This document shows, piece after piece, positions 24,014 through 38,518 of a stretch of 64,000 nucleotides of DNA. How positions within the stretch are numbered: the first letter of the stretch is position 1; the number at the start of each line of letters is the position of its first letter. Source of the DNA: Scylla paramamosain. Taxonomy: Eukaryota > Arthropoda > Malacostraca > Decapoda > Portunidae. The DNA is taken from the NCBI RefSeq assembly GCF_035594125.1, contig NC_087151.1, positions 23,601,331-23,665,330 of the forward strand. Reading direction: 5' to 3'. The notes under the pieces were generated by a model, which had not been told where the DNA came from, ran no database searches, and worked only from the letters and a program-made list of their open reading frames with translations. The position numbers and the translations under genes were made by a program.

Positions 24014-26620
24014 GTGTTTTTAAGTTTCTTAGCTACCAAAACGCAAACAAAAAAAAAAATGTACAAAGTAGCCTATATAAAGAAACGAAAAGACATCCAT
24101 CAAAAAAACTTGTAATATGAGTGTTTTTGATGTCCTAAGGTATCAGAAAGCTAAAACACGTTAATAGTACATTATACCAAAACGCTAAAGTGCATATAAA
24201 GAGACCTATGTGAAAGAAAAAAACTACATTATCAAAGTGCATGCAAAGCACACTATATTGGAAATGAAAACAACTTTACGAAAAACGAGGTTTTTGAGGT
24301 ATCAAAACGCTAAAACGCAAGCACAACACCCTTTATGGAGAAACGGAAACACTTTATAAAAAAAAATGTATTTTTGAGTGTTTTTGAGCTTTTTACGTAC
24401 ACAAACACCCTTTCTGAAGAAACAAAACGACATTACCTAAAACATGTGTTTTGAGTTATTTTTATTTTATTTTATTAGGTAACAACACGTGAAAATAAAT
24501 ACAAAGTAGACAGTATAAGGAAACTAAATGTTATTACCACAAATGTCTCCGATGTGTGTTTTTAAGGTTCTTAGTTGCTGAAACACTAAAACACATGAAT
24601 ATTACTCTGTATTTTAGAAACAATATCTTTATCAAAAATTTGTATTATGAGTGTGATTCACCATGTTAAATACCAAAATGCCAAAATGCATACACGTAAC
24701 CCTTTTTGAAGAAACAGAGAAATATTTCCAAAAACGTGTGCTTTAAGTATTTTTTCAGTTTCTCAGGTACCAAAATGCGGAAACACATGCAAAGTAGCCA
24801 ATGTATGGAAATTAAATTATATAATCACAAAAGTGTGTTATCAGTGTTTTTGATGTTCTTATATATCAGAACGCTAAAACACGTGAATAGTACTCTATAT
24901 TGGGAGAGGGATTAATATTACCCAAAAAACGTGTATTATGAGTCTTATTCACCATGTTAGATACCAAAACGCCAAAATGCATAAAAAAGAAATCTATATG
25001 AAGAACCTAAACTACTTTACCAAAAATATGTATTATAAATGGTTTTGCATTTTCCTAGGTACTAAAACGTCAAAATGCATGCAAAGCACACTATATTTGA
25101 AAAAAAAATAACATTACCGAAAAACGTGGGTTTTGATGGTTTTCAACTGTTTACGTGCCGAAACGCTAAAACGCATTCAAAACATAAAACTCATTTATGG
25201 AGAAATCGAACAACTTCATTTTAAATGTATTTTTAGTGATTTTTGAGCTTGTTAGGTAACAAAACCCCAGAATGCAAGCAAAACACTGTATATACAATAA
25301 TGAGATGACAGGTCCAGAAACGTGTCATTTGCGTGTTTTTGAGCATATCAGCCACGAAAACACTAAAAAACATGGAAAACACCCGATATAAGAAAATTAA
25401 AGAATATTACCAAAATCGTGTATTTTGACGGTTATTAAGCTTGTAACATACCAAAACTCTAAAATGGAAGCAAAAATACACTTCCTGGTGAAAAAGAACA
25501 TTACAAAAAAACGGATGTTTTGAGTCTGTTTGAGTTTATCAAAAACGCCAAAACACATGGAAATATGCTAATATGTGGATACAATGATAGTATTACAAAT
25601 GTATTTGACAAGTGTTTTTAAGGTTCACTGGTGCTGAAACGCTAAAACATGTTAATATTACTTTATGTTTAGTAACAGAATGTAATTAACAAAAATGTGC
25701 ATTATGAGTCTTATTTACCGTGTTAGGCACCAAAACGACAAAATGCATAAAAAGAAATCTATAACAAGAAACAGAACTACAATACCAATAACCTGTATTA
25801 TGAATGTTAGGTACCAAAACGCCAAAGTGCATACAAAGCACACGAAATTAGAAAAGAAAACATCACCAAAAAAGTGTCTTTTTAGTGTTTTCAAACTAGT
25901 TACGTACCAAAACACTAAAACGTACGAAAAAAAATATAAATAAATAAATAAATAAATAGATAAATAAAATGGATAAAACAGAACAACTTCATCAAAAGAG
26001 TGTATTTTAAGTGTTTTTTTCGTCTTGTTAGATACCAAACCTATAAAATACATGGAAAGCATCCTATATCAGGTAATAAAACAACATTAAAGAAACCTGT
26101 CATTTTCTTGTTTTGAGCATACAAGGCACCAAATAGCTAAAACCATGGAAAACATCTCATTTGGGAAAACTGAACATTACTAACAAATCATGCATTTTAA
26201 ATGTTTTTGAGCCTCTTACATACCAAAACTCTAAAATACATGTAAAGCTCCATTTCTGGAGGAACAGAACAATATTACCAAAAAACTTAGGGTTTAGGGT
26301 GTTTTCGAGTTTATTAGGTACCAAAACCGCAAATCAAATGCAAATTAGCTGATATGGGAAAATAAAGCAATATTACCACAAAATGTGTCTTATGAGTGTT
26401 TTTAAGGTTCTTAGGTGCTGAAATGCTAAAACTTATGAATATTTCCATATTGAGAAACATAACATCATTTCCAAAAAATGTATATTTTACATGTTTTTCA
26501 GTTTATTAGGTACAAAATCGCAAACTAGCCAATATAAAGAAAAGAAAGAAATTGTATAATCAGAAACATTTGTTATGATTGTTTTTGATGTTCTTAGTTA
26601 TCAGAAAGCTAAAGCACATG
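23900..26620 (-). repeat. Right arm of large inverted duplication
   Basis: Reverse-complement match of 14719-17436 across about 2.72 kb; the two arms differ in length by only about 3 bp. The outer end (26620, AAAGCACATG) is exactly where the satellite changes to the five-monomer type and where another duplication (26623-28650) begins. Confidence 0.92.
24014..26620 (-). repeat. Satellite, eleven-monomer type, reverse orientation
   Basis: Reads as the mirror of 14719-17323, with the same monomer losses, because it is the other arm of the duplication. A TAAA-type run at 25934-25970 mirrors the TTTA run at 15370-15406. No gene is visible. Confidence 0.85.
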
Positions 26621-29600
26621 TATTAGGCACGAAAACGTTACAAAGCATGGAAAGCATCCTATATGGGAATAGAAATCAAGAATAACAAAAAAGTAGCTTA
26701 TATGTTTTTAAGCTTCTTCCATATCAAAATACTCAAACGAATGCAAAACACCCTTTATGGTCAAACGGAATAACATTACCGAAATCGTGAATTGAGTTTT
26801 ATTTTTTTTTTTTTACTACTTATATAGAAAAAAGCAACTGATCAGAAGAAGCACAAAAAAAAAGTTTCCAAAAACGTGTATTGTAAATGTGTTTGAGCTC
26901 GTTAGGTACCAAAACGTCAAAATGCATGCAAACCATTCTATATGGGTAAACGAAAAGACATTATGAGAGACGTGCATAATGAGTTTTTCTGAGCTTCTTT
27001 GGTACCCAAACACAAAAACGCTTGAATATTACTCTATATATAAAAGCAGAGCAACATTAAAAAAAAAAGGTATATTTTGAGTGTTTTTTTTTCTCATTGT
27101 ACTAAAACGTTAAAAACCATGCGAAGCATTCTATACAGGTAAACAATGCGGCATTACCAAAAAACGTGTCTTTTCAGTGTTTTTTGAGCTTGTTACGTAT
27201 AAAAACGCCAATATGCATGCAAACAACCCTATATACAAAATAAACCGATATTATAAGAAATGTGTATCATAATTGTTTCTTAGCTTCTTTGGTACCAAAA
27301 CGCTAAAACAGCAAAAAATTACCAGGTACCAAAACGCCAAATGCATGCAAAGTACCCTATAAACGGAAAGAAAAGACATTACGAGAAGCGTGTATTATGA
27401 GTGCTTTTGAACTTTTTAGGTACCAAAACTGTAAAATGCGTGAATAGCACTTTATATGGAGAAACACATTATCACCAAAAACATTTATTTTCATTTTTTT
27501 TTTTTTTTCATATTGTTAGATACCAAAACGCCAAAATCCATGCTATGCAATACATTGAGGAAACGAAATGACATTACCAGAAAAGTGTCTTTTGAGTATC
27601 TTTGAGTATGTTAGGTACGAAAATGCTTAAAATATGTAAAGCACCCTGCATTAAAATGGAAAACATAACCAAAAACGTGTTTTTTTTTTTTTTTAGCTTT
27701 TTCCGTATCGCAACACTAAACGCATGCAAAAGAGCCTTTATGAAGAAACACAATAACATCAGTAAAAATGCATGTTTCCAGTATTTTTGAGCTTATAAGG
27801 TAGGGAAACATCAAAATACGTTGATACTACTCTATATGATGAAATAAATGATATTATCAGAAACGTGTATGTATGTTTTTTTTTAATTCTTAGGCACCAA
27901 GAGTAAAAAACGCGTGAATAATATTATATATGGAGAAACAGAACACCTTTACCAAAAACATGCATTTTGAGTTTTTTTTTTTTTATTGTTTTGACAATGT
28001 TAAGAATCAAAACGTCAAAATCCAGCACTGTATATGGGGAAGCGAAACGACATTACCAGAGACATGTCTTTTTAGTGTTTTTTTTTTTTTTTTTTTTTTT
28101 TTAGCGTGTTAGGTAGCAAACACTAAAATCCATGGAAAGCACCATATATTGGAATACAAAACAATATTTCCAAAAATGTTTCTTTTCATTGATGAGAAGA
28201 TTCTTACGTATCAAAATGCTAAAACGCATGTTAAAAACACTTTATGGAAAAACAGAATAACATTACGAAAAATGTTTATTTTTAGTGTTTTTGAGCTTAT
28301 TAGGTACAGAAGCGTTAAAATGCATGCATAGTACCCTATATGGTGAAAAGAACGTAATTACCAGACGCGTGTATTATGAGTGTCATTGACCTTAAGGAGC
28401 TAAACTCTAAAAGGCATGAAGAGCAATCTACATATAGATTGCACAATAATGCGAAAATACATAGAAAACACCATATATTCTAATGCAAAAGAACATAAGG
28501 AAAATTAAAATTTGAGTGTTATGTGTTTATGGACTTCCTACGTAGCAAAATGCTAAAAAGCATGTAAAACACCGCTCACATATAATAGGTGTTTTTGAAC
28601 TTAATAATTAAACATACATATCAAAACAATAAAATGCGTGTAAACCACTCCATATGGAGAAAAACATTGCCAAAGACTTGTGTTTTAAGTGTTTTTCACA
28701 TTGCTCGGTACCAACACATCAAAATGCATACAAAGAATGTGGTTTGAATAAAATGAACAAAGTTACCAAAAACTTCTCTTGTGAGTGTGTTTGAGCACAT
28801 TAGGTACTAAAACGACAAAATGCACGCAAACAAACTTATATGGGAAAAACGAAGGGGCATTAAGAGAAACGTGTATAACGAGTGTTTTTTTTTTTTTTGA
28901 GCTTCTTAGGTACCAAAAAGTTACAACACATGAATAGCTCTCTATATCGAGAAAAAGAATACCACCAAAAACATTTTTTTTGTGTGTGTGTGTGTTTTTT
29001 AGTGGTATCAAAACGTCAAAATGCTTGTAAGGCCTCCTATATGGGGAAAGGAAAAGACATTACCACAAACGTGTATTTTACGTGTTTAAGAGCGAGCTAG
29101 GGAACACGATAAAAAGCATGGAGAGTACACTCTTTGAGAAAACAAAACAGTATTACAAAAAAACGTCTCTTTTTAGTGTTTTCAAAAATGTATACAAAAA
29201 AAAAACTCTATGGAGAAACAGTATAACTTCAGAAGAAGCGTGTATTTTGAGTATTTTTAAGCTAGTTACGTACAAAAACGCCAAAATGAATGCAAGTGGG
29301 AAAACGAAAAAAAACACTAGAAACGTGTATTATGAGTTTTTTTTTTTTTTTTTTTAGCTCCTCAGGTGCTATATTGCTAAAACATATTAATGTACTTCAT
29401 ATCGAGAAACAGAAGAACATTAACAAAAACGTGTATTTTGAGTGTTTTTCACATTATTATGTATCAATACACAAAAAAGCATGCAAAGTTCCTTATATGG
29501 ATAAAGGAAATAACATTACCAGAAACGTGTCTTCTGACTGTTTTACAGCGTTGTAGCCATCAAAACCCTAAAAAAAAAAGTAAAAAAAAAAAAATAAAAA

Positions 29601-32600
29601 AATAAAAAAAAACATGGAAATCACCGCATATGGGAATACAAAACATTACGAGAAAAGTGTCTTTTGAGTGTTTTTTAACTTATTACTTACCAAAACGCTA
29701 AAACTGATGCAAAAAACACTTTGTAGAGAACATAGCATAACATTACCAAAAACAAGCATATTTACTGTTTTTGAGCTTTCTACGTACAAGAACGCCAAAA
29801 TGCCTGCAAAGTACCCTGAATGGGGAAATGAGAAAACATTACAAGAAACATGTATTATGATTATTTTTGGGCTTCTTAGGAACCGAAACCCTAAAACGTA
29901 TAAATAGCGCTCTTATATGGAGCAAAAAAACATCACCAATAACGTGTATTTTGAAATTGTTCCATATTGTTTGGTGATATAACGCAAAAATGCATGAAAA
30001 GCAACCTATATGGGGAAAAAAATATATATTTCCAGAAAAGTTTTTTTTTTGAGTGATTATGAGTGTGTTGGGCAGCAAAAACGCTAAAAAGCATCAAAAC
30101 CATCCTATATGGCAAAAGAAAACAATATTACTAAAAACGTGTCTTTTAAGTATTTTTCAGCTACTTACGTACCAAAACACTAAAACGCAGGCAAAAAAAA
30201 AAAACTTTTATGGAGAAACACAGTAACATTACAAAAAAATAAACATTTTTAGACGTTTTAAGCTTTTTAGAAACTAAAACTCGAAAACTCTGTATGGAGA
30301 ATCAGAAAAACATTACCAAAAACGTGTGTTTTTGAGTGTATCTCACATTGTTAGGAAACAAAAAGCCAAAATCAGTGAAACGCACCCTATATGGAGTAAG
30401 GAAACGAGTATATGGAATATATGGAGTAAGGAAACGTTTATGAGCGTGCTGGCACCAAAACGCTGAAAAACATGGAAAGCAATGCGCATGAAAAAAAAAA
30501 ACATTTTTCAAAATTGTTTCGTTTTTTTAATGTTTTTTTTTTTTGAGCTACTTACGGAAAAACGTAAAAACGCGTGCAAAACACCCTTAATGCAAAAATG
30601 GAATAAAATAACGAAAAACAAGGTTTCGAGGGTTTTTGTGCTTGTTACGTAAAAAAAAAAAAAAAAGACAAAATGCACGGAAATTACCAACTATGGGGAA
30701 ACGAAAAGACATTAGTTGAAATATGTATTATAATTGTTTTTGAGCTTCATAGGTACCAAAACAATAACGATCAAAACTCTATATGGAGAAGCAGAATAAC
30801 ATTACCAAAAACGTTTTTTTGATCTTAGTTACTAAAACGCTAAAACGCATGAATATCTATATAGAGAAACAAAAGAGCATTACCAAAAAACGTAAACTTT
30901 GAGTGTATTTCACATTGTCAAGTACCAAAAAACTAAAATGCATGCGAAGCACCCCATATGAGGAAAGGGAACGGAATTTCCAGAAACGTGTATTTTGAGT
31001 TTTAATAAGCGTGCTAGGTATCTAAACGATGTAAAAAAAAATAAACAAATAAATAAATAGATGGAAAACACCCCATATGGGAAATAAAACAATATTCTAA
31101 CCTACTTATGTACCAAAACGCTGAAAAGCATGCAAAACTTTTTATAGAGAAACATTATAACTTTACCAAATACATATATTTTCAAAAATTACAAAATGCA
31201 TGAAAACCACTCTATATGGTGAAACGAGAACAAGAAACATGTATTCTGAGAGTTTTGAGCTTCTTAGTTATCAAAATGGTAAAACGCTTGAATTGCACTT
31301 TATATCGAGAAACAATAACATTACCAAAAACGTGTATTTTGAGTGTTTTCTCATTATTAGGTACCAAAACGCCAAAATGCTTGCAAAGCCGATGAAATGA
31401 AGTAACAAACATCTTTACAAAATAGTGTCTTTTGAATGCAAAAACGGAGAAACGGAGTAACAATACCAAAAACAAGTATTTTTTTTTTGTTTGTTTCAGC
31501 TTGTTACGTACAAAAACTCCAAAATGCATCCAAAATACCTTGTAAAAGGAAACGAAAAGACATTACGAGAAACGTGTATTACGGGTGTTTTTGAGCTACA
31601 TAGGTATCTAAACAATGAAACCAATAGCACTCTATATGGAGAAACATAATACCATGACCAAATACGTGCATTTTGAGTATATTTCACGGGTATCAAAACC
31701 CGAAAATGCATACAAAACATCCTGTATGGGAAAAGGAAACGAGATTTTCAGAAACGTGTCTTTAGAGGGTTTTATGAGCGTTCTAGGCACCAAGACGATA
31801 AAAAAAAAATCATGGAAAGCATCGTATATGGTAAAAGAAAACAATATTACCGAAAACGTCTCTTTTTAATGTTTTTAAACTAGATATGTACCAAAACGCT
31901 GTAAACCATGTAAAAAAATCATGATGAAACAGCATAACTTTACAAAAAACGTATATTTCTAGTGTTTTTGAGCATGTTACGTAGAAAAATGTATTGAAGC
32001 TACTTATAGGGGAAAACGAAACGATATTCCAAGAAACTTATCTTTTGCGTGTTTTTATGCATGTTAGGCACCAAAACGCAAAAAAAAAAGAAAATAACGC
32101 GAAAATGCATACAAAATACCCTATATGAGTAAACGAAAACATATTACAAGAAAAGTATATGATAAGTGTTTTCTAGCTTTTTTATTACCAAACCCCTAAA
32201 ACTCATGAACAGCTCTCTATATGGAGAAAAAAAAAAAACAACATTACCAGAAACTTGTATTTTGTGTGAATTCGCAATGATAGATAGATATCCAGGAACG
32301 AGTCTTTTTCGTGTTTATGAGCGTACTAGGCACCAAAACACTAAAAAGCATGAAAAGCATCCTATGTGGGAAAACAAAACAACATTACCAAAAACGTCCC
32401 CTTTCAGTGTTTTTGAGATGTTTATGTACCAGAACACTAAAATGCATGCAAAACACCTTTTATGGAAAAACTAAAAAAACATTACTCAAAGCAAATATTT
32501 TGAGTGTTTCGGATCTTTGTACATAGAAAAACGTCGAAATGCATGGAAGGTACCCTGTATGGAGAAACGAAAAGACATTACGAGAAACATGTACTGTGAG

Positions 32601-32853
32601 TGTTCTTGAACTTAGGTATCAAAACGCTAAAACGTATGAATAACTCTCTCTATGGAGAAAAAGAGCATTACCGAAAACGTGAATTTTAAATGTTTTTTTT
32701 TCACATTATTAGGTACAAAAACGCCAAAATGCATGTAAAACCCCCTTTATGGGAAAACGATGCGACATTGCAAAAAACAAGTCTTTTTGAGTGTTTTTCA
32801 GTCTTAGGCATAAAAAAAGCTTTAAAGCATGGAATTCATCCTATATGGGTATA
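26621..32853 (-). repeat. Satellite, five-monomer type, reverse orientation
   Basis: Plus-strand monomers end CTTAGGTACCAAAACGC and carry, in turn, the five signatures seen at 51-61 kb (for example GAATAGCTCTCTATATCGAG near 28930, then the CCTATATGGGGAAAGG type, then the AGCATGGAGAG type). Many monomers have expanded T runs. A 37-bp partial repeat (ATATGGAGTAAGGAAACG, twice) sits near 30390-30440. No gene is visible in 6.2 kb. Confidence 0.8.
26623..28650 (-). repeat. Segmental direct duplication, copy 1
   Basis: From GGCACGAAAACGTT to GTGTAAACCA this matches 38519-40621 in the same orientation, with strings of identical bases much longer than unrelated satellite units share. Copy 1 lacks about 200 bp present near 38720-38925 of copy 2; copy 2 lacks about 100 bp present near 27030-27140. 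Confidence 0.88.
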
Positions 32854-33627
32854 GGAGGGGGCAGTAGACACCTGCCGAAAAGATAATTACTCCCAGTGAG
32901 GTCTAAAGCACTATTCAGGGGGTGCTGTGAACTTATCATTAAACCCAGCTTTGACCTCACTGAACGTTTCCCTTTGTGTCTCACAACACAAAGGGGCAGT
33001 CACAGCCTGCCCTCTAAAGACAACTCTCTTCCTCCACACAAAACTACAAGCTCCTAATAACACACACACCCTTCACTCAAAAATTTTAAAATCATCATGG
33101 CGACTCCTACACCAGCCTCGGAGTCCCCATCTGGGGAGGGTACCATAAATGTCCCTACCTTTCTGTCGACGACCCTAAGTGTCTTGACACCCCTCTCAAC
33201 TTTTTCTTCATTAACTTCTGCAACATTCGCGGTCTAAAATCAAATTTTCAATTTGTAGAACACCACCTCTCCTCTTCTAAACCTCATCTTCTTTTCCTCA
33301 CTGAAACTCAGGTGTCTGAGGCAACTGACAGTAGCCCCTTTTCTGTTCCCTCCTACTTTCTCTATCCTCATTTTCGATCCAAAGCTGGATGCTGCGTTTA
33401 TGTGCGCAATGACTTAACCTGCTCTCGTGCCCACGCTCTTGAATCATCCGAGTTTTCCACCATCTGGCTACGACTACAGAGTCACTCTCATACTAAATTT
33501 ATCTGTGCTGTATACCTCTCACCTAACTCCTCTGACTATAAGAAATTCTTTGACTACTTAACTTCCAAAGTGGAGCACATTCTTCCCTCTTGCAGAGATA
33601 TCCATTCTTGGAGACTTCAGTGTTCAA
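32854..33627 (+). mobile_element. LINE 5'-end fragment (leader and endonuclease)
   Basis: It starts GGAGGGGGCAGTAGAC, with the same leader as 7229-7755, and runs through the N-terminal half of the APE-type endonuclease. The 3' remainder is absent; the sequence passes straight into an ATT microsatellite. It is the best-preserved endonuclease start in the window. Confidence 0.88.
33160..33625 (+). pseudogene. APE-type endonuclease domain of LINE, N-terminal part
   Basis: The frame reads INFCNIRGL near 33205, where N is the usual first catalytic-site residue of the family. It continues with LLFLTETQVSEA (E in TETQ is the expected metal ligand), SKAGCCVYVRND and TIWLRLQ, up to SWRLQC where it is cut off. 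About 155 codons remain open, so the fragment itself is little decayed, but the catalytic second half and all reverse transcriptase are missing. Confidence 0.8.
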
Positions 33628-33695
33628 TTATTATTATTATTATTGTTTTCTTCTTCTTCTTATTGTTGTTGTTATTATTATTATTATTATTATTT

Positions 33696-33760
<65 letters not shown>

Positions 33761-33765
33761 GTTAT
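33627..33765. repeat. (ATT)n microsatellite at the broken LINE end
   Basis: About 140 bp of ATT/TTA triplets with a short TTC-rich and TTG-rich interruption (33647-33672). It lies exactly between the truncated LINE and reversed satellite, so it marks the 3' breakpoint of the LINE. Confidence 0.97.
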
Positions 33766-34923
33766 AAAAAAAACATGGAATCTATTTTATATTGGAATAC
33801 AAAACAATACTGCGAAAAACGTGTCTTTTCAGTGTTTTTGAGCTTTTTGCGTACTGAAACGCTAAATCGAATGCCAAAAAAAAAAAGAAGTTTTTGCGAA
33901 ACAGAATAACATTACCAAAAACGTCTTTTTGAGATTCTTACCTACAACAAAAACGGCAAAATGCATGAAAAATACACTGTATCGGAAACGATACGATATT
34001 ACAAGAAACATGTATTTCAAGTGTTTCTGAATTTCTTAGGTACCAAAACGATAAAACGCGTGAATAGCACTTTCTATTTACTAGAAAAAACAGTATTGAC
34101 AAATATATCTTTTTTTATTTATTTATTTATACTTTACGTTGTTTTGTATCAAAACGACAAAATGGACGCAAAACACTCCTTATGGAAAAACAAAAGGGCA
34201 TTACGAGAAACGTGTGTTTTTGAGCTATTTAACTACCAAAACTCTAAAATGTGTTAATAGTATCCAATATGGTGAAACAAAACTACATTACCAAAAACAC
34301 TTATTTTGAATGATTCTTTTTTCACATTGTTAGGTACCAAAGGGACAAAATGCATTTAAAGCACTATGTATGGGGAAATTAAATGACATTACAAGAAACA
34401 TTTCTTTAGATTGTTTAAGAGCTCGTTAGGCATCAAAATGCTATAATGCATGGAAAGCACTCTATATTAGAATACAAAAGCACATTACGAAAAGCGTGCC
34501 TTTTGAGTGGTTTTTGAGTTTCTTATGTATCAGATCGCTAAAATACATACTAAACATACATTTTGGAGAAAAAGAAAAACATTACCAAAAATGTGTGTTT
34601 ATATGGTGAAACAAAACGACATTACCTGAAACGTGTATTATTGTTTTTGACCTTCTCAGGTACTAATATCCTAAAACGCGTAAATAACAATCCATATGTA
34701 GAAACTGATCAGCATTATCAAAAGCGTGTATTTAGGTATTTTTCACAATGTTAGGTACCAAAACGCCAAAATTCCTATATACCCCATATAAAGTGATTTC
34801 ACTTTATATGGCCATATAAAGTGATTTCACTTTATATGGCGAAAGGAAACGTTAACAGAAAAGTATCTTTTTAGTGTTTTAGGCAACAAAACGCTAAAAT
34901 GCTTAGAAAGCACCCTAGCAGCT
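33766..34923 (-). repeat. Satellite, reverse orientation
   Basis: Reversed monomers of the five-type series continue (for example ACGTGTCTTTTCAGTG, TTAGGTACCAAAACGAT). Contains the tandem palindromes at 34784. No gene is visible. Confidence 0.8.
34784..34839. repeat. Two tandem 28-bp palindromes
   Basis: CCATATAAAGTGA, TT, TCACTTTATATGG is repeated twice without a gap and without mismatch, so four complementary 13-bp arms alternate. One arm resembles the satellite phrase CCATATAAAGTG, so it probably arose from a monomer by hairpin-templated copying. Confidence 0.95.
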
Positions 34924-37355
34924 GGGGGGGATGAAAAAAAAAAAAAAAAAAACTGGCAGAGACGTCTCAGAACACCTAACTTCATAGAAGCTGTTTAAGC
35001 TAGATATGAGATGTGAAGTTCCACTTCAGATTATAAGTAAAGGACAGACCGAGAATGTTCAGTGTAGAATGGGGGACAGTTAAGTGTCACTGAAGAAGAG
35101 GGGATAGTTGTCTGAAAGGTTGTGTTGAGTTGATTGGAGGAATTTAGTTTTTGAGGCATTGAACAATACCAAGTTTGTTCTGCCCGAATCAGAAATTTTA
35201 AAAAAGATCAGTAGCCAGGCGTTCTGTGGCTTCCCTGCGTGAAACGTTTACGTCCTGATTTGTTGGACGTCTATGAAAAGACGTGGAAAAGTGCAGGGTG
35301 GTATCATCAGCGTAAGAGAGGATAGGACAAGAAGTTTGGTTTAGAAGGTCATTGATGAATAATAAGGAGAGAGTGGGTGATAGGACAGAACCCTGAGGAA
35401 CACCACTATTAATAGATTTAGGATAAGAACAGTCACCGTCTACCACAGCAGCAATAGAACGGTCAGAAAGGAAACTTGAGATGAAGTTACAGAGAGAAGG
35501 ATAGAAGCCGTAGAAGGATAGTTTGGAAATAAAAGCTTTGTGCCAAATCCTATCAAAAGCTTTTCATATATCCAAGGCAACAGCAAGAGTTTCACCAAAA
35601 TCTCTAAAAGAGGATGACCAAGATTCAGTAAAGAAAGACAGATCACCAGTAGAGCGGCCTTGACTAAACCCATACTGGCGATCAGATAGAAGGTTGTTTA
35701 AGAATCTTCCTATTCAAAAACTTTAGATAGGCAGGGAATTAAAACAATAGGACGGCAGTTTGAGTGATTAGAACGGTCACCCTTTTTAAGAACAGGCTGA
35801 ATGTAGGCAAATTTCCAGCAAGAAGGAAAGGTAGATGTTGACAGACAGAGCTGATAGAGTTTGACTAGGCAAGATGCAAGCACGGAGGCACAGTTTCGGA
35901 GAACAATAGGAGGGACCCCATCAGGTCCATAGGCCTTCTAAGGCCTTATTTAGGCCAGTATGGAAAACATCATTGCGAAGAATTTCGATGTGAAGCATGA
36001 AGTAGTCAGAGGGTGGAGGAGAGGGAGGAACTAGCCATGAATCGTCCAAGGTATAGTTTTTAGCAAAGGTTTGAGCGAAGAGTTCAGCTTTAAAGATAGA
36101 TGTGATAGCAGTGGTGCCCTCCGGTTGAAATAAAGGAGGGAAAGAAGAAGCAAAGTTATTGGAGATATTTTTGGCTAGATGGCAGAAGTCTCGAAGGGAG
36201 TTAGATTTTGAAAGATTTTGAAACATTTTGTTAATGAAGGAGTATTTTTGGGTACTTGGAGAACAGACTTGGCATGGTTCCGGGCAAAAATATAAAGTGC
36301 ATGAGATTCTGGTGATGGAAGGCTTAAGTACCCTTAGTGGGCCACCTATCTATCATGTATAGCACGAAAACAAGCTGTGTTAAACCAAGGTTTGGAAAGT
36401 TTAGGTCGAGAAAAAGAGTGAGGAAAGTATGCCTCCATGATAGACACTATCACCTCTGTTATGCGCTCGGCACACAAAGATGGGTCTCTGACACGGAAGC
36501 AGTAGTCATTCCAAGGAAAATCAGCAAAATACCTCCTCAGGTTCCCCAACTAGCAGAGGCAAAACGCCAGAGGCACCTTCGCTTAGGGGGATCCTGAGGA
36601 GAGATTGGAGCGATAGGACAAGATACAGATATGAGATTGAGATCGGAGGAGCCCAACGGAGAAGAGAGGGTGACAGCATATGGAGAAGGATTAGAGGTGA
36701 GGAAAAGGTCAAGAATGTTAGGCGTATCTCCAAAACGGTCAGGAATACGAGTAGGGTGTTGCACCCATTGCTCTAGGTCGTGGAGGATAGCAAATTGAAG
36801 GCTAGTTCACCAGGATGGTCAGTGAAGGGAGAGGAAAGCCAAAGCTGGTGGTGAACATTGATGTCTCCAAGAATGGAGATCTCCGCAAAAGGGAAGAGAG
36901 TCAGAATATGCTTCGCTTTGGAAGTTAAGTAGTCAAAGAATTTCTTGTAGTCAGAGGAGGTAGGTGAGATTTATACAGCACAGCTGAATTTAGTTTGAGA
37001 GAGACTCTGAAGTCTTAGCCAGATGGTGGAAAACTCAGAAGATTCAAGAGCGTGGGCACGAGAGCAAGTTATGTAGTTTCGCACATAAACGCAACATCCA
37101 GCATTGAATTGAAAATGAGGATAGAGAAAGTAGGAGGGAACAGAAAAAAATGCCTACTGTCACTTGCCTCAGATACCTGATTTTCAGTGAGGAAAAGAAA
37201 ATGAGGTTTAGAAGAGGAGATGTGGTGTTCTACTGATTGAAAATTAGATCTTAGACCGCGAATGTTGCAGAAGTTAATGAAGAAAAAGTTGAGGGGGGTA
37301 TCAAGACACTTAGGGTCATTATCGGAAGAGCAGTCCGCCCTGGGAACATTTGTGG
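34924..37355 (-). mobile_element. APE-type LINE, truncated at both ends
   Basis: Read on the minus strand, it starts within the leader (at the GGGCGGACTGC region near 37340), includes endonuclease and most of RT, and stops at 34924 in an A run and a G run. The equivalent point in the copy at 10933 is the C tract at 13012. The 3' UTR and C-terminal region are missing, so its loss of the 3' end is not the usual LINE truncation. Confidence 0.88.
35198..37240 (-). pseudogene. LINE endonuclease/reverse transcriptase ORF, broken
   Basis: Minus-strand pieces: endonuclease at about 37240-36350, an RT fingers segment with a proline-rich GLNKALEGLWT-type join near 35930, 35440-35673, and 35198-35446 with SGVPQGSVLSP and SYADDTTLHFS. 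The YADD catalytic box is kept here, unlike in the copy at 21373. Frame changes at about 35440, 35700, 35920 and in the endonuclease disrupt the ORF. Confidence 0.85.
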
Positions 37356-37660
37356 CTCCAAAAAACGTATATTTTCAGTGTTCTCAGCTTGTTACATACA
37401 AAAATGCAAAATTGCATGAAAAAAAATATATTTCGGAAATTAATGATATTAAAAGAAATGTTTATTATTAATGTTCTTGAGCTTCTTAAGTACCAAAAGG
37501 CTAAAACGCGTCAATAGCACTTTATATTGAGAAACAGAAAATTACCAAAAACATTTGTTTTGAGCGCATTTTACATTGTTAGATACGAAAACGGAAAAGT
37601 ATATACAAAGCATCTTATAGGGGGAAACGAAAAAAAATATTACGGGAAACGTGTATTATG

Positions 37661-37879
<219 letters not shown>

Positions 37880-38518
37880 TAGGTACCAAAACTCTAAAAT
37901 GCATGAATAACACACCATCTGAAGAAAAAGAACTTTAATAAAAAACGTTTATTTTGATTTTTTTTTATTACGTTAGGTACTAAAACGCCAAAATACACGC
38001 TGTATATGGTGAAACGAGATGACATGTGTCGTTTGAATGTTTTTGAGCGTGTTAGACACCAGAACATTAAAAAAGCATGGAAACCACCCTATATGGTAAC
38101 AAAACATTACCAAAAACGTTTCTTTGGAGTGTTTAGACCTTTTTACATCAAAAAATACTAAAACGCATGCAAAATATTCTAATGGAGAAACAGAATAACA
38201 TTTCCAAAAATGTGTATTTTGAGTATTTTTTACTTCTTAGGAACACAAACGTCCAAATGCCTGAAAAATACCACCTATGATGAAACAAAACGATATTATC
38301 AAAAACGTGCTTTATGAGTGCTTCTTTTTAGATTCTTAGATACCAAAATGATAAAACGCGTGAATATCATTTAATATAGAGAAACAGAACATTACGAAAA
38401 ACGTGCATTTTGAGAGTGTTTCACATTGTCAATAATCAAAACTCCAAAATGCATCAAAAGCTCTCTGTATGAGGTAATGAAAACCAGAAACGTGTCTTTT
38501 GAGTGTTTTTGAAAATAT

